The notes below the pieces were generated by a model that made no database searches, had not been told where the DNA came from, and saw only the letters and a list, made by a program, of their open reading frames with translations. This document shows positions 46,206 through 57,686 of a DNA stretch of 64,000 nt, piece by piece. Both the position numbers and the translations under genes were made by a program. The stretch lies in NCBI GenBank assembly GCA_963920575.1, contig OY986964.1, positions 11,406,663-11,470,662 of the forward strand, given 5' to 3'. Position 1 is the stretch's first letter, and the number at the start of each line of letters is the position of its first letter. Origin of the DNA: Narthecium ossifragum. Taxonomy: Eukaryota > Streptophyta > Magnoliopsida > Dioscoreales > Nartheciaceae.

Positions 46206-47793
46206 TTTTTAACCAATGAGACATGGGAGTATACGTGATAAATGCACCTCACTTCCATCTGACTGGAATAACACAAAAGGCACATTTAAAACATGATTTC
46301 AGACGTAATTGCGTAAGAACAAGTGTCAGACACAAAAGGATAGCTGTGGACGCATATGTGCCACAGACTCCTGATTACTTTATCCTACAAAGTAAACCAT
46401 TTATGATTTGGATCAAATATGGACATGTCTGTTCTAAAGGCCAAATTGGACATGTCTGTTCTAAAGGCCAAATAGAACGTGACATTCCAGTTGACTAGAG
46501 TACGGAAACAACATTAATGGGTCAAAGATAAAGATAATTTTCCAAAGCAGGGTAAAAGCCTCAACTAATAATAATAATAATAAAAGATAATTTAGACCAA
46601 ACAAAAGCTGAATCCCTATCTATCAGGAAGGAAAGCTACATGGACCCACCTAATAGATTGAATGGGTGACTTTTAACAACAAAGCAAAACAATATGAGAG
46701 ATAAGTAAGCCAGGCAATTGCTTTCTTCTGATGGCAGCAAAGCAGATTTAGAAAGCACATTGTATGGTGGTCTCGTTTTGGTGCGACTTGCAGTTGTAGA
46801 AACCCCATTCTCCAAATAGTAACACACAAACAATAAAAAAACTAACTAGTAATAAGTAAATCAATAAGCTGTCTAATATATTAGACATACCACTATGTTT
46901 GGTGCCCACAGAATCCAAAAGACTGATACTGAAAAATAGATGCTTGCTTGTGCCCATGTTAATAACCATATCCTTTTGTCTATCAAGCCAAAAAATAATC
47001 GCGTTAATCATGTGCAAGTATGCATGCCTTGTCACTTGGACCAAAAAAACATTGTAAGCCAACATTATTGCACAAAGCCAAACATATAAAAAGGTATCTC
47101 AATGTCAGTAAAATACACTTGAGCAGCATGAATTCATGTATGAACAGTGAGACATGCTTGTATCAATAATGACCACAATATATTAACCAACAAAAACGGC
47201 ATCCAGTTTTTTGCCACAGTATACAGGGGCTAAAGGTGAATTTTCTGATTGAACAAGCAAAGAATTCATGGGCAAGGATATCAGCAAACAACATTTGCGC
47301 GGAAGAAGATTAATGCACTACTGCAATAAATTGGTTTTCTTGTTGTAATGGACATCTTTGTTCAGCAATCATAAAGCATGTGCAGATTAATTACTAAAAA
47401 CTATGAAACTAGGTCTGCATTTATGAATACATTTGCACTAATCAGGTTGGAGTTCAAGCAAATCATGCTTGGTTTGACAGACATCTTCATTGTTGATATG
47501 TCACAAATGCTAGGATAGCCCCTGCTATGTTATGTCAGAACCATCCTAAAATCCAGTTTAGATCTACAGAAGTCTTGACCTGAATTGCTGCATTTTACAT
47601 TATATATATCTTAGGAGTAATTGATCTTCCAGCTTGCCCCAGAATCTCAGTTTTTAACTCGGATGGTCATACTTCAAGCTTTTCCCTTTTCAGGTTTGTC
47701 TTGCTCTCTAATTAATTACAGGCAAGCAAAAGCACAAAAATCATTACCTTTTACATAATCGAGGTTCAAGAATATGGTAAGAAGTAATATATT
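46206..47793. other. Intergenic or 5'-intronic DNA
   Basis: No convincing ORF with a domain. Contains a perfect tandem duplication of 27 bp (46421-46447 and 46448-46474) and an (ATA)n run at about 46568. It could hold 5' exons of the small membrane-protein gene, which I could not identify. Confidence 0.35.
46421..46474. repeat. 27-bp tandem duplication, two copies
   Basis: GGACATGTCTGTTCTAAAGG plus seven more bases occurs twice head to tail, with one difference in the last base. Confidence 0.85.
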
Positions 47794-47794
47794 G

Positions 47795-47948
47795 CAAGGA
47801 TTGCCGTGCCGCTGGCACGCGCGCCGTGCCGCTGGCACGCGCCGAGCCGGTCCCTGGCCGGCTCGGCACTTGCCACCGGCACGGACCGGCACGGTCCGGC
47901 ACGGGCCTTTAAATGTTTGGCACGCCACATTTATGGTTTGGCACGGAG
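47795..47948. repeat. Subterminal GGCACG-rich region of the hAT element
   Basis: About ten copies of GGCACG or CGTGCC lie in 150 bases, in both orientations, with GCCGAGCC/GGCTCGGC and CCGGCACGG palindromic words. hAT ends usually carry many short motifs bound by the transposase. Confidence 0.7.
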
Positions 47949-48106
47949 TTTTGATCATATATTTGATGTTCTATATTGATTTAGAGATCTTTTGGATCTT
48001 TCGGCACTCAAAATGATAAATAATAGATATAATGAACTATTTATTATATCATTCATTACATCATTGCAACATACATCAACATACTAATACTATGACTTGT
48101 ATATTC

Positions 48107-51100
48107 TCATGCTCTCCACCAACTATATTGATCCTCTAGGTTTAAAGGTCGATGGAGTGTGACCCCCCTAATAGATTGCATAAACGATAAAAACTGTGGG
48201 AATGTGGAATGTGATGAATGCTGCTCATCAAACTCTCTGATGAGGTCCATGAAACGGATAGGCTGATCCTCAAAAGTTACCTCCTCGAGCATGTTGTACC
48301 CGAAATCTACACGCAGAGGAGGATTTGATGAAAACTCTCCATAACTACTATATCGGTGAGGCTCTGACTGCTCAGAAAAGTATGGCTGCTGGCTCTGAGA
48401 ATCAGATGAACCATAGTGAGGATAGCCATAAAAATCATAGCCCTGGGGATCGACACTATGACGCGCAGGAATTGACACTGGGTACTGGTAATCTCCAAAG
48501 ATATGTGATGAAGAATAGCAATCAGAACCGGATCTCTCCTCAGAGTGGAAGGGGTGCTGATAGGATGGAAGAGTGGATGATGAACTGGCATCAGCGAGAC
48601 TCTGTCTCATGTCGGAGTAATCATACTGAGCATCTCGCTGTTGGCCGCCTTTACGCCTCCCGTACACCAAGCGCAAATCTCTCGCTCCATGGTGTTCGTC
48701 TTGTGTAGCGTGTGTGAATCCTTGCTCCTCTGTGAAAATCAAGCCACCGTCCCTTCTCTGAGATTGTGTAGCAGGGATGCATGTGTCATCTCCACCATCA
48801 CTATCGGTGCTGTCATTGTCCTTCGACTGATGCGTGCTGGCTGAAGTGGTGACTTCCATGTCATTGGTATCCCGTGCACCTATGTTTTGTCTGGATGACT
48901 GGCTTTGCTGGGATTTTCCGCCTACACGTGGCCCTCTCTCATGCATAAGACGATCAAACTCTGCATCAGAGTCGGTATCACCTTGAGTCCCTCCTCGAGC
49001 AGAAGATGCAGGAACCCTAGAAGGATTAGGAGCCCCTTGTTGCTCTGATGGAGATCTGACGTTCCGTGTTGTCCAAGCATCAACATCCATGTTCTGCAAC
49101 CCTGCCTCCTCGATGATGTACCTATTTGGTCGAGGTGGATCGCCTGGCTCGTCTAAGACGGGATCACCCATGTTTTCTGTAGCTCGCACCCAATCAACTA
49201 TAGGATCATCTTCTTCCCCGAAGACGTCAGTGTCGATCACATCAGGAACCCCCATGTCTTTCGCTGTATCCTCGGTGATGTACCTCAGTCGGAGTCTCAT
49301 ATTGTAATGTACATATACCAGCTTCTCCAACCGAGTGTATGACAACCTATTCCGCACTTTTGAATGAATCAGTGCGAATGTGGACCAATTGCGTTCGCAC
49401 CCACTAGATGATACAGTCTGTGATAGGATGCGAATCGCAATCCTCCTCAAATTTGGTGTTGACTCTCCGTACTGAATCCACCATTCAGCTGTAATACAAT
49501 ATATTTCATTAGAATCTCACTTTGGAGCTATTTGGGTATGATATTAAATCAGTTACAAAATCACCACTTACCGGGATCAGTAGAATATCTCCCATTTACA
49601 GCCGAGGCCTCCCCGAAAGATCCAATCCCATCTCTGAACATCATTCCCTGATTTCCATTTTTGCATATTTAACGGTAAGTCTTCAAGCATTATTTCGATA
49701 ATTCTTGAAGAGAAATTGTAATATACAAAAAAGAATACCTCATTTATAGCCAAATTGCATGCCGTTGCATCTTGCTCTAACCTGATAACACTGTTCCGCA
49801 AAGCTCGCAAAAGGTGATCCTCGGTAGCAAGATTGTAGCGGTACTGGTATGCTGGATTTAAATAATATCCTGCGAGATGCAAATCGCGGCCCATTTGTGC
49901 CTTCCAGCGGCGCTCAATAATGTTGATGATACTCTCACAAGCTGTTGGAGCAGCTCCCCGTATCTCCGCTTTCGCTTGCTCGATCCTTCCATATAGGTAA
50001 CCCATCTGAGCTTTCCTCTCAATATCAGCCATACGAAGAACAGCGTAAAGAGGTTCTATGGCCTTGATTGTTTCATTCACAGCCTCCCAAAATCTATTCG
50101 ACAATATTGTATTGTATGTCTCCTTTCCATCCGTGGAGTTAGGATATCCACCAAAGTTACTCCACTCCTCGGATGCAAACATAGTTTTTAGTCCAGCCAT
50201 CTTCTGTTGCATAGATTTCAATGCAATGAAATGTGTGCCAAATCTTGTAGCACCAGGCCGGATGAGCTCTCCCTCGGTGTATTTTTGCATCATGGCATGC
50301 ACAGGAAGATGGTTGTATATGAACCGAGAGATTTGCTGGGCTTGTGCCACTGTCTTCTTTATCTTCTTCAGTTGGCCTATGTCGTGCAGCATCAGATCAA
50401 TACAATGTGCGGCGCAAGGGGTCCAATATAAATGCCCCCTCCTCTCGACGAGCATCTCTCCAGCTTTCTTGAAATTTGCGCCATTATCGGTGACAATCTA
50501 CATCATACATATAATCAAACATTATTAATTTCCCAACCCCTACGCAATGGAATTTAGCATTAGATTAATATGTGATTTTGAATTTACCTGCACGACATAT
50601 CTCTCCCCTATTTCGTTTACAACTTGCTCCATGAGACGACAAATGTAGTTTGCATCATGGAATTCGCCGGAGGCATTGATAGACTTGTGGAATACCACCT
50701 TTCTATTGCAGTAGACGAGAAAATTGATTATGGACATTCTCGTTGGTCCTGTCCAGCTGTCGCACATTAGTGTAACTCCATATCTGTTCCATTGTTTCTT
50801 GAAGCCACTAATATATTCCCGCATTTCGGCGACCTCCTCATCTAGATACTTGCCGGCTATTTCTTTATGTGTAGGAGGCTCAATCCCAGGCCCATGCTTT
50901 TGTATAGTGCTTATCATGGACCGAAAGAATGTGTTAGCTGCAGAAAAAGGAGGAATGTGAGAGAAATGAAACCACCGAGCTATGCTGCGACCGATTTCCC
51001 TCTTCTTGTCCCCCTTCCAATCGTTGATTCGTCGCTGCATGGAGTCCTGGCTCGGGTATGCATTAGGATCCATGTCCCTAACATCGGCTGGTCTCTTGTT

Positions 51101-51622
51101 CCCTCCACCTCTCCTCATTGATCCAAACCTACCGAGGATCGACGTGCCTTTGCTTTGTTTTCGAGGAGGTGAATGACCTGAGCCAGAGGCGCCATGGGCT
51201 CCAGAACCGGTCTCATATGTTGAAGGTCTGAAATGTGCTCTGTGTCTCTGGATCTCCTCCGCCTCCCACTGTTCCTGGAGGGATGCCTCGATGCTAGCGC
51301 GCAACAGTGGATCATCCTCATACGGATCCCGAACCGGGTATTCAGCCACTTGTCTGTCTATGTTCGCCTTCATGTTCTTCATAGATTTTTTCGCCTCCTT
51401 TACCCTGTCAAGTTCGGCTCTCAAGTTTCCCCTGACCTGTTGAGGCACTTTTGAACATTTTGCCACGTTCGAGTCATTACCGGCTATATGCGCCTTTAGT
51501 CGGCTGACACCACCTCCTTTGCCTACCATGGCACAATATTTACACACCCATCCAAATCTTGTTCCGGGAAGAGGATCCCCATATTGCCACCCAATATCCT
51601 CTTCACGTGATTTCGAACTCAT
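48107..51622 (-). CDS. hAT transposase (BED finger, DUF659, hAT dimerisation), four exons, no stop
   Basis: Exons 51622-50588, 50497-49739, 49647-49572 and 49488-48107 join in phase into 1083 residues. Introns are 90, 91 and 83 bp with GT...AG ends. The BED zinc finger is near the N-terminus (VCKYCAMVG...LKAHIAG...C). DUF659 holds LMCDSWTGPT (first catalytic Asp) and IVTDNGANFKK (second Asp). WTPCAAHCIDLML is the C..H insertion motif. The dimerisation part has SSSGCERNWSTFALIHSK with the catalytic Glu, then RLEKLVYVHYNMRLR. After it about 350 residues of acidic, Ser/Gln/Tyr-rich tail extend to the stop. The family cuts and pastes DNA with 8-bp target duplications. All expected motifs are present. 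Confidence 0.88.
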
Positions 51623-52540
51623 TTAACTGAAATTATAGGATATTTAAAATAAAAGTTATGAAAAGTTATAACATGTACCAGCAATTTTAGTACTCATTTT
51701 CTATAATTTTCCTATTTTTTTTCCATTTTTGGATTTTATAATATTTTAAATTATTCAAAAAATCGTTTCTTAGTATTTTAGATAATTAAAAACAAGTCAT
51801 TACTATTTCAAATAAATTAGTAATATTTTAAATAATTCAGTAGACTTGTGTAACTTTGAATTTAATTTAATAACTAATCTTTATACCCAGATGAAATGAT
51901 AGAAAACAACAATTAATGAGTAGAAATGATAAAATATAAATGAAGTAATGAACAAACTTATATCTAACTTGAGATAAAAAGAAATAATCTAATATTTTAA
52001 TACTTTAACAGTTTAACCCATGTTAATAACTTAAGTTATGTTAATAGCTTATCTTATGTTAATAACTAGCTATTAAAATATAAATAAATTAATACCTTTA
52101 TATCTTTACTCGGTGGAACCGAGGGTTTAAGACTTTTAAGGCTTAAGCCAAAGAGGAGATCGGCGTCTTCCTCGCTCGACACCGACGGCGGGCCGTTTCT
52201 CTTCCTCTTCCTCTCCGACGCCGTTCCTCTTCCTCTTCCTCGCCGACGCCGACGCCGTTCCTCTTCCTCGCAGACACCGTTCCTCTTCCTCGCTCGACGC
52301 CGTTCCTCTTCCTCGCTCGACGCCTTGATGCCGTGGACAGGAAATCGCGGTGGAGATGGAGAGGTGGAGACTGGAGACACAGTGGAGAGGAGATCGGCGT
52401 GGTGGAGAGGAGGAGATCAGAGAGGAGATCAGCGCGGCGGAGGAGATGGCGCGGTGGAGATAGCAGCGGTCCAGGACCTCCAGGTACTTCCTCAGATCTC
52501 TCCACTCCTCTCCTCTCTACTCAGATCTCGGTGAGTCTCC
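51623..52540. other. 5' flank of the transposase gene
   Basis: AT-rich to about 52080 (runs of TTAATAACTT and ATTTTA), then GC-rich to the gap. No domain-bearing ORF. The sequence CTCAGATCTCGGTGAGTC at 52520-52537 could be a plus-strand donor site but nothing beyond it is assembled. Confidence 0.35.
52170..52330. repeat. Arg/Glu-coding minisatellite beside the gap
   Basis: The words GCCGTTCCTCTTCCTC and CGCTCGACGCC alternate at least five times. On the minus strand this reads as (R)KRNGV and EEERRR blocks in two frames. Slippage here may be why assembly broke at 52541. Confidence 0.75.
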
Positions 52541-52740
52541 NNNNNNNNNNNNNNNNNNNNNNNNNNNNNNNNNNNNNNNNNNNNNNNNNNNNNNNNNNNN
52601 NNNNNNNNNNNNNNNNNNNNNNNNNNNNNNNNNNNNNNNNNNNNNNNNNNNNNNNNNNNNNNNNNNNNNNNNNNNNNNNNNNNNNNNNNNNNNNNNNNNN
52701 NNNNNNNNNNNNNNNNNNNNNNNNNNNNNNNNNNNNNNNN
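52541..52740. other. Assembly gap, 200 N
   Basis: Exactly 200 unknown bases, a round number that suggests a placeholder rather than a measured distance. It hides the hAT right end and the start of the Athila/Tat-like element. Order across it depends on scaffolding. Confidence 0.99.
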
Positions 52741-53692
52741 TTTAGCATGCCATTATCCAGAGTTAGTACATGAACATATAAATGTAGTTTATGGTCAATA
52801 TAAACTTGCTTATGATCCTTATTCCAATACCTATAATCCTGGTTTGAGAGACCATCCAAACTTTTCTTGTAGAACACCTAGCCAACAACCAACTTCTTTT
52901 AATTCAAGGCCATCCATGGGTGCTTAAACTCCAAGTTATCCTTCAAAGTTTCAAATGTCATATCCTACAAATTCTCAAAGCCAAACTCTGCCATTTTGAC
53001 CTTCATATCGGCCTTACCAAGCTCAAACACCTCAACCTTGGGGGCATAAACCGTATGTACCTCCCCAAAGTCAAGGACCTCAAAATCAATCTTCTCTTCC
53101 TCCACAACAATCGAGTCAAAGTCCGAGTATTGATGATCAACTTTTGAAGGCCTTGGACTGTTTTGAAGCTAGTAACCAACTGCTTCACTCCCATTCTCAA
53201 GCTTTAGCTAAGATGGAAGTTCAAATGGATCAACTAGCTAATGCTTTGTCTAGAAGAGAGGATGGGAAATTGCCAAGCCAACCTATTCCAAACCCTAGGG
53301 GCCAACATTCTGTAGACTCGTCTCATGAACAAATCCAAGCTGTAACTACTCTTCGAAGTGGTAAAACTTTTGTCAATATAGAGAAACCAGATGAGGCTAC
53401 ATGTGACCAAGATCTGCATGCATCCGAATCTCAGAAATCTTTAGATCATGATTCACATGCATCAAAAGAACCTAACTCAGAATCTGACATTCCAACTCCA
53501 AATCTTCATGATTCTATTGACGATTTACATGCATCACCGAACATGAAATCATCTCATGAGAAAGAATCAAATCTTAAGACTTCTATTCCCAAGGTTCCTT
53601 TTCCTGAAGCTTTAGTAGATCCTACCTCCACTCCATACAGAAATTCAAAATTGGATGAAATGATGGATGTGTTTAAGAAAGTTCACATTAAC
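52741..53692 (+). pseudogene. Athila/Tat-type gag fragment
   Basis: Continues out of the gap with HEHINVVYGQYK and DPYSNTYNPGLRDHPNFS, then Pro/Gln/Ser-rich sequence with a stop near 52925 and a second at about 52999, then an open frame 53144-53692 (LLKALDCFEASNQLLHSHSQALAKMEVQMDQLA is the usual gag coiled region; TTLRSGKTF follows). It breaks off at KKVHIN where the CRM-like element entered. The gag of this branch forms the virus-like particle. Confidence 0.82.
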
Positions 53693-54381
53693 TGATACGA
53701 ACCTCGCCAAGTTGTGACGAAACCCGTAGCAAGATGAGCTTGTAGGATCGTTCTACAAACAGGTTTGGATGGAAACCGCGACCCGTTGCTTAAAATCAAG
53801 CAAGAACGTTGGTATGAGGTGAGGACGCCACAAACGGGGATGGAAATCCATTTGATAAGTCTAGATGAACGCCACAGGAAACCCTGATAAGTTCGATAGT
53901 TCTACGAAGAACCAAAGAGAAATTCTCTCACTTTTTTATCAATCAAAATCTAGTCTTCATTACATAGATCATGCCCATAGATGAGCCAATACATTGAAAA
54001 AGGTCATACTACTATTAAATCCGAATTTATGACTCCACAATTCCAAGACTTGAACAATCAATGTAGAGCACAACTAGTTAATAAGCTGATTTCCCAAGTC
54101 AGCCACTTCCAACTACCTTGATTTAAAACTCCAACCATGTTGACTTGAAATATTAAATGCCACACCCAGCTCATGCAACCTAATTCGTGATTGCCTTGAT
54201 GATGTGGACCCATCTTGGTTCTTCATTAGTTTTGAACTTGCATTCTTGTCCAATCTGAACCTCTTGAATTAATCCACCCAGTGTTGTTTTGAACCTCTTA
54301 GCCTGAGCTCTTGTGACTGGTCCGATTGGCATATGAAATTGTTCTTGACTCTCTTTGTCAGTTCTAACCATGGTCCCATCA
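53693..54381 (-). repeat. 3' LTR of the CRM-like element
   Basis: 689 bp. Contains the end of pol (stop at 54180-54182) in its first 200 bases as read on the minus strand. Differences from the 5' LTR are almost all single substitutions. Confidence 0.93.
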
Positions 54382-57300
54382 TTCCCCTCCTCTTCAAAAG
54401 GATTTGTCCTCAAATCATCGCCTGCATCAAAAGGGGATAGATCAGAAACATTAAAGGTAGAGCTAACATTATACCCACCGGGTAAATCTAGCTTATATGC
54501 ATTGTCATTGATGTGCTCATGAACTTGAAATGGACCGTCCTCGCGTGGTTGGAGTTTGGAACGCCTTTCTTCGGGAAACCTTTCCTTTCTCAAGTGCAAC
54601 CAAACCCATTCCCCGGGTTCAAAAACCAGCTTCTTTCTCCCTTTGTTGGCTTGCTTCGCATATTGCTCAGTCCTTCGTTCAATTTTGAGCCGTGCTTTCT
54701 CATGGATTTGCTTAACAAATTCAGCTTTGCTTTTCCCATCTAAGTTAATACGCTAAGAAATAGACTACGGAGTTAAATCCAAAGGGGTTAATGGATTGAA
54801 ACCATACACAATTTCAAAGGGTGAAAACTGAGTTGCAGAATGAACAACACGATTATATGCAAACTCAATGTGTAGTAAACAATTCTCCTAATTTTTGATG
54901 TTCTTCTGAATTACAACCCTCAACAATGTAGATAAAGTTCTATTGACAACTTCAGTTTGACCATCAGTTTGGGGGTGACATGTAGTAGAAAACAACAACT
55001 TAGTCCCTAACTTCCCCCACAAGGTCTTCCAAAAATAACTCAAGAACTTAGCATCCCGATCTGAAATGATTGCTCTAGGCATACCATGCAATCTCACAAT
55101 CTCACGAAAGAACAATTCAACTATATTCGAAGCATCATCAGTTTGTGACATGGGATGAAATGTGCCATCTTAGAAAACCTATCCACGACAACAAATATTA
55201 AATCCCTACCCCGTTTTGACCTGGGTAAACCTAAGACAAAATCCATCGAAATGTCAATCCAAGGCTCTGTAGGTATTGGCAAAGGAGTGTACAAACCATG
55301 GGGCTGCACTCTTGATTTGGCTTGCTTACAAGTGATGCATCTACCACAAATTCTGTCAACATCCGTTTCATGTGTGGCCAATAAAAGTGCTCATGTAAGA
55401 TGGCAAGTGTTTTAGCTACACCAAAGTGCCCCATTAACCCTCCACCATGGGATTCCCTTACTAACAAGTCACGCAGGGAACAATTAGACACACAATTTAT
55501 TTTCTTTAAATAGATAATCATCATGCCTAAAATACTTCCCAAACACAAATTTCTCAGAAGATTGATACACATCACTAAAATCATGATCAGAAACATATAA
55601 TTCTTTGATGTGTTCAAAACCAAGTACCTTTGCATCAAGAGTGAAAAGTAAAACGTGCCTGCGGGATAGTGCATCTGCCACGACGTTCTTCTTCCCTTGT
55701 TTGTATCGTATCACATAAGGAAACGTCTCAATGAATTCCACCTATCGCGCATGCCTTTTGTTTAGCTTATGTTGGCTCTTCAAATGCTTTAATGACTCAT
55801 GATCAGTGTGTATCACGAATTCCTTAGACCATAAGTAGTGTTACCATGTCTCCAATGCTCGAACCAATGCGTACAATTCCTTGTCATAAGTAGGATAGTT
55901 TAAGGTTGCCACACTTAGCTTCTCACTGAAATATACGATTGGCCTTCCACCTTGCATAAGAACAGCTCCTATTCCAGAACCTGAAGCATCACATTCAATC
56001 TCAAATGTTTTAATAAAATCAGGTAAAGCAAGTATGGGAGCATGTGTCAAATTTTCCTTGAGCAACTGAAACGCCTTTTCTTGCTCTTCACCCCATTTGA
56101 ATCCAACGCTTTTCTTGATGACTTCAGTAAGTGGAGCGGCGATGCTACTAAAATCCTTCACGAATCTCCTGTAAAAACTAGCAAGACCATGAAAACTTCG
56201 AACATTACCAACACTAGTAGGACTCGACCACTCTTGGATTGCACGAATCTTTTCTTCATCAACCTGTATACCTTGAGCACTTACAACAAAACCAAGGAAC
56301 ACAAGCTTATCGGTGCAAAAGGTGCATTTCTTCAAGTTAGCAAACAGCTTTTCTTTTCTAAGTACATCTAGAACAGATTTTAAATGCTCATCATGATCTT
56401 CCAAGCTGTTGCTATAAATAAGGATATCATCAAAATAGACAACAACAAACCTGTCAATGAATATTCGCAAAACATGATTCATTAACCGCATAAAAGTGCT
56501 TGGAGCGTTAGTTAACCCAAAAGGCATAACTAGCCACTCATATAAGCCATGTTTTGTTTTAAAAGCAGTTTTCCACTCATCGCCTTCTCTCATTATGATC
56601 TGATGATACCCACTCTTCAAATCAATTTTAGAAAACACACGAGCACCATGCAGCTCATCTAACATATCATCTAAGCAAGGAATAGGATGCCGATACTTTA
56701 CTGTGATATTGTTGATGGCTCGACAATCAATGCACATCCTCCAAGTCCCATCCTTCTTAGGAACCAAAATCACCGGAACAACACATGGACTCATGCTTTT
56801 CCTCACATATCCCCTTTCCATCAACTCTTGAACTTGCTTTTGTAGCTCCTTTGTCTCCTCGGGGTTGCTTCTATAAGCTGGTCGGTTCGGGATGGTGGCA
56901 CCGGGTACGAAATCAATTTGATGCTCAATTCCCTGAATAGGTGGCAAACCGTATGGTACCTCCTCCGAAAAGACATCATCAAACTCCTGTAAGGGATCAG
57001 CAACAGAACTCGTCAAAGACACGATAAGTTGGTTAGTATTCAAATATGCCTCCTTGTACAAAAGTACAATCATCGGCTGACTTGAAAATATTGTTCGTTT
57101 TATCTCACGTGCCCTTGCATAAAAGTTCTTTTTTCCACTCTTTCTCTTTTCATCACTCTCTTTTTGATGCTCACTCTTTTTCTCTCTTTCACTCTTTCTT
57201 TTTTCATCACTCTCTTTTTGATGCTCAATCTTTTTCTCTCTTTCACTCTTTCTCTTTTCATCACTCTCTTTTTTGCAGCCTCACTTGATCATCGTAAACC

Positions 57301-57686
57301 TGTTTTGGTATTATAGGAACAAGAGTGATTGGCCTTTCATTGAACACAAAAGAGTACTTGTTCGTATAGCCATCATGCTTCACACGCCTATCAAATTGCC
57401 AAGGCCTCCCAAGTAGCAAATGTCCAGCTTGCATTGGCACCACGTCACACAACACATCGTCTTCATATTTACCAATTCAGAAGGAAACTAACACTTGCTT
57501 GTTTACCTTCACTTCATCACTATCATTCAGCCACTGTAGCTTGTATCGCTGCGGATGCTTGAGTGCTGTTAGCTCCAATTTCTTCACCAAAGTCATGCTA
57601 GGAATATTAGTGCAGCTTCCACCATCAATAATCACACTACACACCTTGTCTTTAACATAGCACCTAGTATGAAAGAGATTGTCTCG
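54180..57686 (-). pseudogene. Pol of the CRM-like element: protease, RT, RNase H, integrase
   Basis: Order on the minus strand: protease CSVIIDGGSCTNIPS (about 57640) with a stop near 57480; a linker with an 18-residue Lys/Glu/Ser repeat (57130-57280) and a frame change; reverse transcriptase 57073-55841 with [30 protein letters not shown] and [11 protein letters not shown]; RNase [11 protein letters not shown], a stop at 55841; integrase zinc region GHFGVAKTL...[11 protein letters not shown] with frameshifts (55480-55300), catalytic [15 protein letters not shown] and [12 protein letters not shown] (55270-54960), then HLRKERFP and the tail in the LTR. The 57073-55841 block is intact, but the other breaks rule out a working polyprotein. 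Confidence 0.87.
57137..57275 (-). repeat. 54-bp tandem repeat coding an 18-residue unit
   Basis: Three copies start at 57137, 57191 and 57245 (spacing 54), so the repeat keeps frame. On the minus strand it reads KSEREKK(S/I)[10 protein letters not shown]. It sits between protease and reverse transcriptase. Confidence 0.85.

Larger units (their letters stand above)
47795..52540 (-). mobile_element. hAT transposon carrying a transposase gene, right end not visible
   Basis: A hAT transposase gene (48107-51622) is followed on its 3' side by a cluster of GGCACG/CGTGCC words (47800-47945) that looks like a subterminal transposase-binding region, starting with CAAGGATTGCCGTGCC at 47795. The opposite inverted repeat is not found before the assembly gap at 52541, so it is either in the gap or lost. 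No 8-bp duplication can be tested. Confidence 0.65.

Noticed and set aside
47716..48016. ORFs on both strands across the GGCACG block
   Set aside because: GC-rich subterminal repeat sequence with no domain; coding reading is incidental.
52333..52877. ORFs crossing the N gap
   Set aside because: The reading through N is not sequence. Nothing supports a gene there.
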